Source: Ashinkailepas kermadecensis (lineage: Eukaryota > Arthropoda > Thecostraca > Neolepadidae). From it: DNA of 64,000 nucleotides. The stretch is from contig JAOTOM010004300.1 of the NCBI GenBank assembly GCA_034440615.1, forward strand, positions 124,001 through 188,000, given 5' to 3'. Both the position numbers and the translations under genes were made by a program. The first letter of the stretch is position 1. Each line of letters opens with the position of its first letter. Under the pieces are notes generated by a model. That model did not search any database and had not been told where the DNA came from. It was given only the letters and a program-made list of their open reading frames with translations. Shown piece after piece: positions 30,598 to 43,680 of this stretch.

Positions 30598-33500
30598 CAG
30601 TGGCGTCGCCACGAAATTCTTCCGGGTGGGGGGGGGGGGGGGGCAATGTTGGAAGGGGGCCTCCTGCTCCTCGAAAGGGGGCCTCCTATTGTTTTTAGGC
30701 TCTTGGTATGGTTCAAGAATTGGAAACATGATTTCATATTGATGTCTTGTTTGTTCTTGGCATGGTGCATCATTTACGCAAAACGCAATAGCAATAATCT
30801 CCTTTTTTCGCTGAGAACTGAGCCATGCCAGGGTATAAATAAGTAAATGTGGATAAATACCTAAGTGTCAAAACAAACCAATGTCTTAATGCTTTCTCGA
30901 CCGCAAGAATCTTCCCGCTGGCCTCTAGATTCCAGTGAGCTGGCGGGGCTGGTGCTGAAAATATCTTAAAGATATCTCCCATTGATCAACCCACTTTATG
31001 TCCACCAAGTCTAACTGAATATAGCTAGATTCATCACTACTGTTAGTCATTCCCACCAGCTTGATGCCATGAGTAAGCTTAAACGATCATTTCTCAGTCC
31101 GAGGACAACAATTTCGCGAAAGTGACAACCAGAAGTGGATTAAATTGGTTTTATTATCGCCATCTTCGGGATTTATTTCCTTTTATAACATTTGGTGCTG
31201 GCTGCAAGACACCTGGTACACAAGTTAAAATACTATATCCTCAGCGAACAAATTTACGGCAAGAACAAGCATTGAACAACAGTCCATAAATAACAATGCA
31301 ACAATGGCAATGCATAAATAATGCAAAACCTTCAAATTCCACGCCGTCACGCCCATGGTTTTCGCTGTGCTGCACCGTTTTGTAAGTGACGTCGTTGAGA
31401 AGGTATTGAAGCTGGTAAGCTCTAGTCATGTAGGCTGTAATCACAGAAGACAAGTTTGTAGGAAGAAAATGCATTTAAAAACGTCATTCCTCCCAATTTG
31501 TATGGGGCATCGGTGTTTTGTATGCTTGTGAGGGAGAATTTGCCCCCTCAATGTTGGCTTTGCCCCATGTTTCTGAAAATTATTGGGAGACCAGTAGCGT
31601 ACCTATATTTGCGTCAAGGGGGAGGGGGAGACGTATTTGGAGGAGGTCCACCTACCCCATTAAAAAAGTCCTCTGATTTCGACCACTATTTTGTCAAAGG
31701 AGACCTTTTTAAATAAAATAATTAGTGATCAGCTGAATTGTCCTATGTAGGGGCCTAATCTACCACTATCGTTTCTGATTCGTCGGATTTTAACCCTAAC
31801 TCCCCCACCCTGTTAGAATGTTTTCTTTTCGTATCCTTTGATAAGTCACCTCACACTACTGAAATTACACCGGTACAAATCACTTTAAAATGTAAAATTT
31901 CCCATTTTCAGACATTCCAGTTCATAGCGCCCGGTCGTCACGACGCCAACGTTCGTGCACATGCACACCCATCTTGCGCATTCGGCGCATTCGCCACACT
32001 TCGTGCGATGCTACGATTTCTGCTAGGCGTCCTACGTTTTGCCAATTGCTGCCACATGATAGACTTACGCGATATTTGACGTGATGGAATGCTTCGTATG
32101 GACGTTCGCTGCGAAAATTCGATTAATGAAATTCGCTCATAAGTTCCCTACTTCCAACATTTTATGGTGGTTAGGAAATGCGGATACCCGCTGAGCTTTG
32201 ATGCACCTTATATCTTTGCTTAAATATGCTCCCAGATTGGCTACCGAGCCGAGGCCCTGCCTCAGTGTTTTTTTTGGACCCGTTTCGTCTTTCTTCATCT
32301 ACGGATGTATCTTAGGGCTTCAATCCATTTTTGTTAGGAGCCCAACACATTTTCGAAACCCCTGCTCGTTTTAAGGTTTTGTTGCTTTTTTGTGCACCGA
32401 TGATTTTTTTTAAGGTGTCTGGGCGCTTTCAAAGATCCCGATGTGTTTATTTAGTGCTCGGTCTTCTTGTTCGTTTTGGGATCATGCTGCTCTTTGCGGC
32501 CCCAGCCTCTTTTTCAGGCCCTTGTGGGGTCACATGGCCCCTGTGTGCCTTGAGAGCTTCTGGTGTATTTTTTAGAGCTCCCGGTATGTTTATTTAAGGC
32601 TGCAACGCATGTTTTAAGGCCCTGTCGCTTTTTGCGAGACTGTGGGCTTTGGAGGGCCAGTTGCACTTTCGGCCCCCGTTGTGCTCTTAGGGTCCCGCTG
32701 TGTTTATTTTGGGGCTTCTGACGCACATTTGTGGGGCCCCAGTACAATTTTGGGGCTTCGGTGCGATTTGTCTGGGTCCCAGCGCGACTTATCGCTCCCA
32801 GACGCGTGGTTCCGGGGACCCAACGCCAGTTTCCTGGGCTCAACGCGATTTTGTGGATCTCTTCTGAATTTTCTTTAAAGTCCGAATCCCGGCCTGATTT
32901 TTAGAGCCCCTGGCGCCATGCTTTTGTATCTCATCTCGATTTTTTTTCTAGCTCCGGTGTTTTTCTGGGCCGTACGCGATTTGTGAAGGCATCTGATGAT
33001 ATGTGTGGTGCTCCAGAGCCATTTTCCGGACCCGGACAGTTATTTTTTGGAATCCCTCCTTATTTTGGAAGGCTCCGGTTTGATTTTTTTTTGGGGGATA
33101 CCGATGCAATTTTTGAGGTCACACTGTGCTTATGTGGGGCCCTAGAGGCCAATTTTTGGGAGCCCCTACGTTAATGTTTGATGCCCAGACCAAATTTTTG
33201 GCACTACCGAAAACCCAAATCACACACACACTTCGGACTACCGATGGGAATTGCGGGTCCCGAACGCGATATTTGGGGAACCGGTTCGAGTTTGCGGGGC
33301 GCGTTGTACTTAGCTGTGACCCCAACGCGATCTTGGCGGTTCCTGTTGGAGATTTTCTAGCCTCGGAGCGAGTTTTCTGGGCCTGCCGTATTTATCGGGT
33401 CAGCCCCCTGTGCGAATTCTGGTGGACCGACACGAATTTGTGTGGCCCCAGCGCGACTTTTTGGGGCCCCGGCACGATTCTTGGGAGCGTATCCCTCTTT

Positions 33501-36063
33501 GGAGTGAGGGGACATTTGTCCCTTTGATATGCCACTGCGCCCACCAAAGGAGTTTTTTTTTCAGCCGATGGCACCTTTCGGAGTGTAAAAACCTTCCGGG
33601 TACTTTTTTCCGGACCTGTTCTTAATTTGCCGGTGCTGGGGTCGATTCGATCGAGTCTCGGTGTGAACTTTTTGGACATCGAGTTCTATCCTTTAAAGGT
33701 CCTTATGTTATATTTTTGGGTCCCGGTACGATTCTTCGGTTTCCCAGTGTGATTTTTATCGATGCCCCGACACGTTTTTTTCCGGTGCCCAACGGGTTTT
33801 TGGGGGACTGACCCGATTTTTGAGGCCGTAGAGTGACATTCCGGTTGAGAATTGATTTGTTAGGGCAGCTGCAACTTTTGGGGCCTGGCGCGACCTTTCG
33901 GGCCCCCAGTGTGATTTTCAAGGGCTGCGACGCGACTTCTTTAGTCCAATGTAATCTTTTGTGTCCCGACGTCATTTGCTTGGATCCCTAGCGCGAGTTT
34001 TAGCGACCTCGACACTTTTAGAGCGTCCAACACGTTTTGGAAGCTTTTGGCGTCATTGTTGAGGCCCCAGAGTGATTATCCATGTCCGGATTGTTTTTCG
34101 TCGCCCCGGCTTCATTTGTGTCCCAATGAGACTGTTAGGGAACGGTACAACCTGTCGTGCCCCTAGCGTGATTTTCATGGTCCGGGCGTGACTTTTTGGT
34201 ACCCCCAGGCTCAGCGTGATTTTCAGGGCCCCGGCCGGCTCTTTTTGGGACCATGTCGTGATTTTCAAGTACCCGGCACGACTCCTACAATTTCCTAGGG
34301 GCTTCTTGCAAATTATAGGCCTCCTCTCGCGTCTTAGTGGTCTCGTCCCATTTCCTGGAGCCTCTTTACCGGTTTTGGATGTCTTCTCGTGTCCTATACC
34401 CTCCTCCATATTCAATGGCCCTCTCTCCCGTCTTGAAGGGCCTCCTCCTACATCATGGGGCCCCTTTAACATGGCATGGGGCTTCCTCTCATGTTCCAGG
34501 GGCATTCTCTGCCAAATTAGGGGCCTCCTGCCACGCCTTGTGGGCCTCCTCCCTTGTCCTGGCAAAGCCTACCCGTCTTGAGGGCATCTTCAATTTTGGA
34601 AATCTCACCTCCTTCCATACCACTCCCATCTTAAGGGCCTGCTCTCATTTCCTGGGAACTGCTTCCGGTCTTCGGGGCCTCATTCGGCCCTGGATACCTC
34701 CTGTTCCGTCTTAAGGGACTCCTCTCGAGTCCGGCAGGGGCCTCCTTTTCTCTTCTAGAGACCTTCTTTTTCAAATTAGGGGCCTCCTCTCACGTCTTGG
34801 GAGCCTCCTGCTCTGCGTTTTGATTCGATCTTTGCCCATTTTAAGGGTGGCCTCGTATCTCCTGGTGGACTCTTCTTCTCTCCCAGGTGACTCTTCTTCC
34901 AAATTACAAGCAACCTTTCCTATCTCAGTTCCCTTGTCATTTTCTGGGGACCTTTTTACCCGTCTTGGAACCTTCTTTCTCGCCTGGGAGCCATCCCTCT
35001 TATCTAATGGCCTTTCTCTCCTAGTTTAGGAGCCTCTTCGTTCATCATGGGGTCTCATTTCCAATCTTGTGTCGTCCTCTTCCGAATTACGCTTCGAATG
35101 CCACGTTTCTGGATCATCCTTTTCTATCTTGGTGGAACCTTATCCGTTTTGGGGCCTGTTTTTGCGTCTCCGAAACCTCATTTCATATCCACTGGCTTTC
35201 TCTTCCGTCTTAGGGCCTCCTCTCATTTTCTGGGGCCTCCTTTCCCGTATTGGGGCCTCCTTTGCAATCCTGGTGGCCTCCTTTCCAATCCTGTGGGCCT
35301 CCTTTGCAATCCTGGTGGCCTCCTTTGCAATCCTGGGGGCCTCCTTTATAATCCTGGTGGCCTCCTTTGCAATCCGGGGGCCTCCTTTGCAATCCTGGGG
35401 CCTCCTTTGTAATCATGTGGGCCTCCTTTGCAATTATGGGGGCCTCCTTTGCAATCCGAGGGCCTCCTTTGCCATCCTGGGGGCCTCCTTTGCAATCATG
35501 GGGGCCTCCTTTGCCATCCTGGGGGCCTCCTTTGCAATCCTGGGGGCCTTCTTTGCAATCCGGGGGCCTCCTTTGCTATCCTGGGGCCTTCTTTGCAATC
35601 CTGGGGGCCTGGGGGCCTGCGGAGACCTTCTTACCCATCTTGGGGTTCCCTCTTGCGTCCGGATAAATATCTCCTATCATTCCTTATTTTATATTGTAGG
35701 GGCCTCCTCTTCCATCTTGGGGGGCCTCGTTTTCCAAATTAAGAATATCCTGCCACCCATCGGAAGCCTTCTTGCCTAACCTGGGAGGCTTCCTGCCCGT
35801 CTCGGTGGCATCCTTTTCGTCCTGGGGCCTCCTCCCAATCTCTGTCCTACGTCTCTTTTTAGGACCTGATTAGTTTTCGCGGGAGCCTCGTTTCCAGTCT
35901 TGGGGCCTCCTTGACAGCATGATTTTCTGTCTCGTCGGCCTCCTTGGTCACCTTTTCCTGTGCATTTCCGGATAGGGGCATCCTCAAATTTCAGGGGGGG
36001 CCCTCCAGTCTCACGGCAGGAGGGGCGACTGCCCCCTCTGCCCCCCCGGTGGCGACGCCCCTG
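30598..36063. mobile_element. hAT-like DNA transposon, 5466 bp, 8-bp target duplication
   Basis: The ends are CAGTGGCGTCGCCAC at 30598 and GTGGCGACGCCCCTG ending at 36063, inverted with one mismatch. A perfect 8-bp duplication ACGGTGAC flanks them (30590-30597, 36064-36071). CAGNGG ends with 8-bp duplications are typical of the hAT superfamily. G runs follow the left end. I see no transposase, so it is non-autonomous. Much of 32.3-36.0 kb is a degenerate array: about 30-base units around GGGGCCCCGGCRCGATTTT up to about 34.2 kb, then GGGCCTCCT units. The stretch 33490-33960 is homologous to 24030-24450. Confidence 0.85.
35217..35625. repeat. 21-bp tandem repeat inside the hAT-like element
   Basis: About twenty units of GGCCTCCTTTGCAATCCTGG plus one base, with point variants. 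The length is a multiple of three, so frames stay open (ASFAILV-type heptads). Confidence 0.95.
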
Positions 36064-36424
36064 ACGGTGACTGCAGGCAAGGAGAACACCAAGCGGAGAG
36101 AGGGCGTTGCGCCAATGGCCAGCGACGAGGCCGGGAGAAATCTGACTGAGAAAGGACAGCTGTGCACGAGCAGAGCGAGATGAAAGAGAAAACAGCCACG
36201 CCACGTGCCCACTCAACGCATGCGACGCGTACATGTCGAAGTCACTGTGAATGCCATGTGTCTCATGCACACTACACGTGAAAAGCAAAAGGATTGACCA
36301 CATTTGGGCAGCAGGAGTGTGGACACGTGCGTGCTCGATACTGCTGTGTGTCGAAGTGTGGTTTCCAATGTTTTTCCGAGTAAGGTTATCAATGAAGCTA
36401 GTGTGGGCGAGACAGCATAACTTT

Positions 36425-36960
36425 AACCGTCGCCAGGCCGGGGGGCTCCCGATACCCCTCGTTTTTGTTTAACAATATAATGGTCGAATGAGTAGACGCA
36501 GATACACGAACTTCCAGTACCGTCTACTACACCGGTTTTGCATGTCTCATGCAAATCTTAGGTCAAGATCATCAAGGGTTGTGGACGGGCTAACGAGAAC
36601 GGCTCCGAAATCTTCGAAGTGACGCCACATGAAGTAGTTGCAACATATGAGCACCAAATTCAGAACATGCTATTCCACATCGAAACGAATAATTCCCAAA
36701 TCTCGAAATTTGCTTTAAGGGCATAGATTACTGACCTAAGGTTGCGTGAAGTTCCGATTTTGTAACGTATTGAGTGGGGAAATTGAATTCGGGGTAAAAG
36801 AGCATGTTACATGGGTTTTGGTTTTAGGATATCCAAGGCCAATGACAATAGGCGAGGTAAAATATTTGTATTTTCGACATACTGACATCTTGCACAAAAT
36901 ATTTCTGTTCCTCGTGAAGTCATACTTGATTTCATGGTATTAATATAGGTACATACCATG
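36425..36960. repeat. Diverged dispersed repeat (pair of 3190-3760)
   Basis: It matches 3190-3760 in scattered blocks in the same orientation. No coding signal is present. Bases 36961-38914 also hold no recognised gene. An orphan transposon-like end, TTTCGTGGCGACGCCACT, lies at 38118-38135. Confidence 0.45.
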
Positions 36961-38920
36961 CATTCAGGGCTCGTAAATTTTCCTCGGCTTCAATCACATC
37001 ATCTTGCTCAGAGAGTTAATGCCACTGTACTGTCGCACACATGTTACTGCATGCAGGCGTACGGGAATGTCGGCGAATGTCTTACAGATAGATTACAGAA
37101 ATGTGAATATATTCAGTCAGATTGACCCTCGCCCGCACACAGGGGTGGACGTTGGCATGTGTCCCTCCCCACTCGACGGATTTTCAGCCCAAGACGTCCT
37201 TTTCAGCATGCCCCAGTGCACATACCCTTCCCTCCTCACAACGACCTTTTCCCGCTAAAGGTGCCCCTTCGGCAAAATGAGCCCCCCTCCCACGAGCATT
37301 CCTGGATCCGCCCTGCCCATGCGGCGGGCTGATGCAACTCCTCTCCCGAAGGTTTTTCTTACGACTACGGAAAAAACGACGGGCAATAGCTGGTTAGTCA
37401 TGCTTTACCAACACGATGTATAAAACATTTGAAGAGATATGTCAGCTTAATGACCTGTGACGTCACAAGAGGGGATATGTCAGGCACTCCTTCGCTTAAG
37501 CCGATAATTGTGTGCGATTAACCTCGCGTATGTCCCAAAAAATGGCCAATGTGGGGCGTGCAAAAACGTATATATAAAAGGACTGTGGAAAGTTCAGCTC
37601 ATCTGACCTGTTTAAGAGGTCGTTGATATTTCGGAGGTCGTTGGAGACCACCGGCCACGGGTTTGATTTCTGAAAATTGTTGGGAGGGGGCGGGGGTGAA
37701 ATATATCAAAGCAATGGGCAGGCCCAAATGGATTGGCGGGGGTCACACTCCATTTGGTCTCGTGTTAAAAGTTGAAATTATTAGGGGGGCAAACCCAACA
37801 TTGACGGAGCACTTGCCCCCTCAAAAGTATATAAAACCAAACCCCTGCCACTGACCCAACCTGGTGTGAATGACTTTTTCGGCTTATCAGCTATTCTGAG
37901 TCAACTTGACGGCTGGCACTGAATTTGGCGTCCTTCCATACAGGGATTTTTTTTCGGGCACTATTTCTGGAAGTTCTAAAACGGGATTACATTTCAACCT
38001 GAACTGACCCTTCACTTATGGTCAAACTTTAATCCATAAACGACATAGGAGAGAAACAAAACTAGAAAGCCCCTAAAGTCACGGAGGCTCCTGTAATCAT
38101 TGCCCCTCCGAGAAGTATTTCGTGGCGACGCCACTCTCTCGGCAACGTCGCGTGGTGTGACTATGGCTGACATTGGTTATCAAATAATGCGCCTGATATA
38201 CGATGAAGACAAATATCGTCCGTGTTTATGTGCTCGGTAAGGTGTTCCAGGTTCTCGCCCACATGCCACACATCATGCACCGGGAAACATTTGAGCCATC
38301 CGAATCATTTTTACAAAGCGATACCATTGTCCCGGTGCAAGGTAGTTGATAACCAAATTATGTGCATATTTCAATCCAAAGCAGCGGGATCGTGTGGACT
38401 GTTAACAAGTAATGCTCGGTGTCTGCCTCATTATAATTTCCATCATAATTGCCTATTTTACATGTATTTAACCTATATATATATAAATTAGTATGAGCTG
38501 TGTCCTTCTACATGTGACTAACGGCTATAAGAGAACATTAGCTGATAAGCTTATAACTAAAACTTGCTGAACAACCTGGAGGTAAAGGTTTTTACAAGTT
38601 TAACAGGTCGCTGCTAGAGGATGAGGGATACATGATACAAGTTAGCAAAGTAATTAAGGGTACAGTTCAAAGATATACCGTACCAGTTTACAACGCTTCG
38701 TTTATAGATGAACATCCTCAAGATGTAACAAAGTAGTATTGTAGCTTGAAGACGAATCTTAAATCCAATCCGAAATTCGTACTGATAAGCTAATTCATGA
38801 TACGCACTGACTGATACACTCCATCTGCGTACCTACTGTCGGCCGTAACTCCCGAGCCCCGAGCGCAGGTGCCGTGACGTCCCGGACACGTGACCTGGCA
38901 CGTGAGCACGTGGGTGGGCA

Positions 38921-41900
38921 CTAGGGTGTCTCTAAAATATCAATTCCCCCCTGTTACTTTTGCAAGTTAACCAGGGCTGTGTAATTGACTAAAGAAACAC
39001 ATGCCGAAGAAATCAGATTTTTATCCTCACTACAGCCGAGGCGCCGCAAGGTTTTGTAAATCAAGAAAAGTGATAAAATTGCCAATGACGAGGCTGAGTC
39101 TGATTTTAAAATAAACAATGAATGCCTATAAAAAATGTTAATTTGGTTAATTATTGACCCTGTGCTTCCTTTCTTTACAGGAGTGAGCAGCATGGAGAAG
39201 ATGAGGGGGCGGCCTAAAGGAAAGGGGCGCACACAGGCAGATATCCTGATGGCAGACCAGGACTCCCCTGTGACAGGCAGGCGCCGCCCGGCTGCACCTC
39301 CCTCTACCTGGACCCCGAGGGATAACCAGACAGCTGGTGTCACTCCCAGGGTGAAGGACCCCACGGCTACCTCCAGCAGGCCTTCCTTCTACCTGGTGGG
39401 TAAATGCCCGACGAGCCTCAGCAACTCCAAGTTGCCGAATACCAGTCATGTGCTCGGCCGATTTCTCTCCCATTCGGAGAACACCAGCGTTCTGGAGGCT
39501 GCGAAACTCACTGCACTGGAGGTTAAGGCTGTGTGGCAGCATCAATTCGGGCCGCAGCTGATCATGGGGAAGGAGATTGGTGTGGAAGCGGAAAACGAGG
39601 AAGTAAAACTGATCAAATCTGATCGCCACATTGCTGAGCAGGTGGCAAATCTGTCCAAGAAGTGGCGGAGTTTGGAGCAGGACAGCAGGAGGCCTGACAG
39701 GTCTTCCCGGTCAACTTTCCAGGGGAAGCAGGATCAGTTCATTGCTGACCTGGAACTGCCCTTCAGTGTGGCCAAGGCTGATGCTAGGAAGATCATCCAG
39801 CACTCGGGTATCAAGGACTGGGAGGAGGAGTGGCAGTACCTGCAGAACCAGCTGAGCAGGGAACAGGTGGGCTGCCTCGGGTCCTGGGACTTCCGCCAGA
39901 AGAAGAGGGACGACAGGAAGCTGAAGGATGTAGAGAGGGGTAAAGCCAGCGTGAGCGCATCCAAGAGCAAGGAAGCTTGTGCAGAGCTTATGAGGCCAAA
40001 GCGGCAGTATGAGAGAGGGTCAGCGAGGGATGAAGTAGAGATGACAGATGATGAAGACGAAGATGAGGATTATGTTGCCAAAGAAACAAAGAAAAAAGAA
40101 AATTGATATCATGAGCAAGATTTCTGTGACAGCCGATGCTCGAAACCTTTCCCTTTCTGACCGCACAGTTATGGCGGCGGCCGTGGTCAATGCCTTGCCA
40201 GACATTAACATAGATGACACAAACATTAACCGTTCCACTGCCTGGAGGATGGGGAAGAAGATGAGGTTAGAGAAGGCAGAAGAGATCAAGGAGCAGTTCC
40301 AGTGCCCTGAAAAGGTGGTGGTACACTGGGATGGGAAGACCCTGGATCTGAAGGGGAGGATAGTGTCAAAGAGGGTGTGTGTCTACCTGTCTGGGGTCGA
40401 TGCTGAGAAGAGCAGGAAACTCCTCGGTATCCCTGACTGTCCCTCGGGGAAGGGCGTGGACGAATTTGAAGTGGTGCGAGAGCACCTAGTTACTTGGGAG
40501 ATTCAGAAGCAAATCGTTGGCATGGTTTTTGATACAACCAACTCAAACAGCGGCAAGTTTGCAGGGGCCTGCAGGTACCTGGAGATCTGGGTCGACTCTC
40601 CCATCCTCTGGCTGGCCTGCCGGCGCCACGTGGCCGAGCTGCACGTTGGCGCTGCGATGAAGGAGATCACTGGTGTCACCAAGGAGCCAGGAGTCGGTCT
40701 GTTTAGGCGGCTAAGGGATCATTGGTACGACCTAGACATCAACATGGAGGATCTAGTGACGTTTGACCACACCTCGCTGGCGCCAGAGCTGTAGGAAGAA
40801 GCAGAGAACCTGCTGCAGTGGGCACAGGAGCAGCTGGCCAAGGGTACTTTCCCCAGAGACGATTACCGCGAATTCATGGAACTAGTGGTCATTACCCTCG
40901 GTGGGAAGGTCGAGGGTTTCACTTTCAAGCTGCCGGGACCTGACCACCACGCCCGGTGGATGAGGAAGTGCATTTATTTCCTGAATATTAGGCTGCTGAG
41001 GAAGGTGTTTGTCCTGACAAAGGAGGAGCAGGGACAGACCAACAACGTGGTAGAGTTCGTGCTGCTCATGCATGCCAAGTACTGGTTCACCACCCCCCTC
41101 GCCTCGTCTGCTGCTAGGCAGGATCTGGAGTTGATGTCTATCGTCAACAAGTACAGGCTGGTGAACCCGAGGCTGGCCTCTGCAGTCCTCAAGTCCTGCA
41201 ATAGGCATCTGTGGTACATCACCCCGCAGCTGATAGTGCTCTCCCTGACTGACACGGGGCTGGAGGACGACACCAAGGAGCAGATGGCCAGGCAGCTGCA
41301 CAGCATGGAGAGGAAGGAAATCAGGACCGGCAAGCCGGCCTTTCCTGTGCTGCCCGACGGCCCCACTGTGGCCAGGCGGGAGATGGCCTCCCTGATCACC
41401 TCCGACTCCTGGCTCGTGTTCAACATTCTGCAGCTGAATGGCCCCCAGGACTGGCTGCTGGCCCCCGCCACGTCCTTGGTCCTTCTCCCCAGAGCACAAG
41501 GTGCTGGAGGAGTTCACCCGGAACCTGCTCGTAGTGAACGATCTGGCGGAGCGAGGGATCCACTTGGCCAATGACTACATCAACCGCGTCCAGTCCGAAG
41601 AGCAGAGGGCCGCTCTCTTCCAGGTTGTGGAGGACTTCAGGAGCAGCGTGAAGGGCACCACCAAGGCCAGCCTGCGGCTGTGCTAGATCGAGTCCCACGT
41701 GGGAGACACGAAGGAGACTCAGTGACTGGACATGGGGCTGTGGTAGATCTAGAAGTGCCTGTTAACATCGTATGATATTGTTGCAATATATCCACATCCA
41801 ATGAAATATCTGTGTTTACTGCCAAATGGCGGCGCTGTGGTAAATATATGCGCATATAGCACTATAGCAGTGAGGTCTTTCACCCTGGGAGTGACACCAG

Positions 41901-42334
41901 CTGTGAGGTTATCCTTCTGGGTCAAGGTAGGGGAGGTGCAGCCGGGCGGCACCTGCCTGTCACAGGGTAGTCCTGGTCTGCCGTCAGGATATCTGCCTGT
42001 GTGCGCCCCTTTACTTTAGGCCGCCCCTCGTCTTCTCCCTGCCGCTCCCCCTGTAAAGAAAGGAAATACCGGGTCTATATCAGGGAAAAACTATTATTCA
42101 ACATAACTCAAATTAGCATTGTTTATAGGCCTGTATTGTTTATTTTAAAATCAGACTCAGCCTCGTCATTGGCAATTTTATGACTTTTGTTGATTTACAA
42201 AACCTTGCGGCGCCTCGGCTGTAGTGAGGATAAAAATCCGATTTCTTCGGCATGTGCTTCTTTAGTCGACTACACAGCCCTGGTTAGCTTGCAAAAGTAA
42301 TAGGGAGGAAATTCATATTTTAGAGACACCCTAG
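38921..42334 (+). mobile_element. DNA transposon, 3414 bp, with about 450-bp terminal inverted repeats
   Basis: The left arm 38921-39362 starts CTAGGGTGTCTCTAAAATAT. The right arm 41873-42334 is its reverse complement, ending TTAGAGACACCCTAG. Both continue through blocks such as GCCAATGACGAGGCTGAGTC. TGGGCA follows and precedes the ends (38915-38920, 42335-42340), a possible 6-bp target duplication. The arms include the 5' coding part of the transposase. Confidence 0.87.
39192..41686 (+). pseudogene. DDE/RNase H-like transposase, broken
   Basis: The reading starts MEKMRGRPKGKGRTQADILM directly after a TTTCTTTACAG acceptor-like site and runs to 40106, ending in an acidic and Lys-rich linker. 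One extra A in an A run shifts the frame there. It continues as KIDIMSKISVTADARNLSLS to an in-frame TAG at 40792, resumes to about 41470, and shifts again before FSPEHKVLEEF and its end at 41686. Motifs VVHWDGKTL (about 40320), MVFDTTNSNSGKFAGAC (about 40525) and WLACRRHVAELH (about 40615) place Asp, Asp and C..H where hAT-like transposases have them. Similar FDTT.SN.G...GAC proteins are widespread in invertebrate genomes, but superfamily assignment is uncertain. With one stop and two shifts this copy is inactive. Confidence 0.8.
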
Positions 42335-42976
42335 TGGGCACGGCAGCTTCCTCGTGTCCGTTGGACTGTCTTCGTGGCCCTACACGTCAAGGACAAGGGC
42401 GCGCTTATCGAAAAACCCACTCAGATAACACGTATCGTGTTTGTGTCAGATTGAATCTGAAGGTGTAACCGAGTCGTTTGCAAATGAAACATTTAGATGG
42501 CGGTCGGAAGAAATTTATCTTACGTCCAGAAACCGAACATGCACCGATTCATATATCCTTGCATGCACAGCTCGCTCAGTGCCTCCTGGGCGTTCTCCAA
42601 TGCCTGGAGGCTCCTCACATTGGTGGACTCGGGAGTGGCGTGAATTGCCAGGTCGGCGATTGGTGCAGAGGTGTACTGTGTCCCTGATATCCCTAATGGT
42701 CGTCGCATAGGCCAGACTAAGCTGATGGCCTTTGTTTAGGTCACACCGGACGATGCCACATCCACACATTTTGAATATGCAGCAATGGTGTCACATTTCG
42801 ACAGGTTGTAACAATGATGCTTAGTGAAAATCAGCAAAATTATAGGTTAATTATTTCGTGATGTTTCTAGGTTTTAACCAGACATTGACTGTGGTCTTGG
42901 TTATGAGCTCTTGATTCGACAGGAAAGGCAAGGGTGGCACCTAACGTCTTCTTATCTACCTTCGGCCATGTCTTAC

Positions 42977-43065
42977 TGCGACCATATCTTACTCCGACCA
43001 TATCTTACTACGACCATATCTTTCTACGACCATATCTTACTACGACCATATCTTATTACGAACAG
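42977..43065. repeat. 16-bp tandem repeat, about 5.5 copies
   Basis: Units of CGACCATATCTTACTA with few variants. Confidence 0.9.
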
Positions 43066-43504
43066 ATTGCACACCAGCCGTACCGAAAATGAAATAACAA
43101 GTACCGCATAGTCGCTCAGTAAGGGCAGAGCTGAAGGTAGGTGTCATTCCCCACTCCAGGGCTGGCGTTTAGCCGGAGGTTCAGCGTAGCCTGGCAGACC
43201 GTACAAGACCTGACTGCCGATACCACCACCTACTGAGTGTCTTTCCTCAGCTCGACGTTTCCAGCCGAGGCGCCGGCGACCGGAAGGCGTCCTCCGCCGT
43301 CAGCTGATCACCCGCGACGGTGCTGAGCCACGGCAGCTGACAGCTATTGGCATGGTGCCAAAGATGCTCCAGTGGAGGGCTGACAATGTGCCGCCGCCTC
43401 CGCCTTGCTTCCGGCAATACAACGGCCACGGTGCGGTCAGGTCGCGTGCGGCTGAAGAAAAAGTTCCCAAAATGCATGAGCCAGCTGAGCTGATATGCAA
43501 CTGC

Positions 43505-43680
43505 AGCCACTGGTTGGAGCCTTCCACCACTTTTGATGAACCCTCTGCAGCCACTGGTTGGAGCCTTCTACCACTTGTAATGAACTCTCTGCAGCCACTG
43601 GTTGGAGCCTTCCACCACTTCTGATGAACTCTCTGCAGCCACTGGTTGGAGCCTTCCACCACTTGTGACGAACTCTCGAC
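43505..43680. repeat. 44-bp tandem repeat, four copies
   Basis: Units contain GCAGCCACTGGTTGGAGCCT, TCCACCACTT and GATGAACTCTCT. Confidence 0.93.

Noticed and set aside
32331..34714. Open frames in the GGGGCCCC and GGGCCTCCT arrays as genes (also 35047-35779, 57292-57927)
   Set aside because: They follow degenerate tandem units, occur on both strands and lie inside a transposon with exact ends. No start or family is recognisable.
40085..40106. Programmed frameshift in the transposase at the A run
   Set aside because: The needed shift is +1 at a plain A run without a canonical slippery site, and a stop and a second frameshift downstream show general decay.
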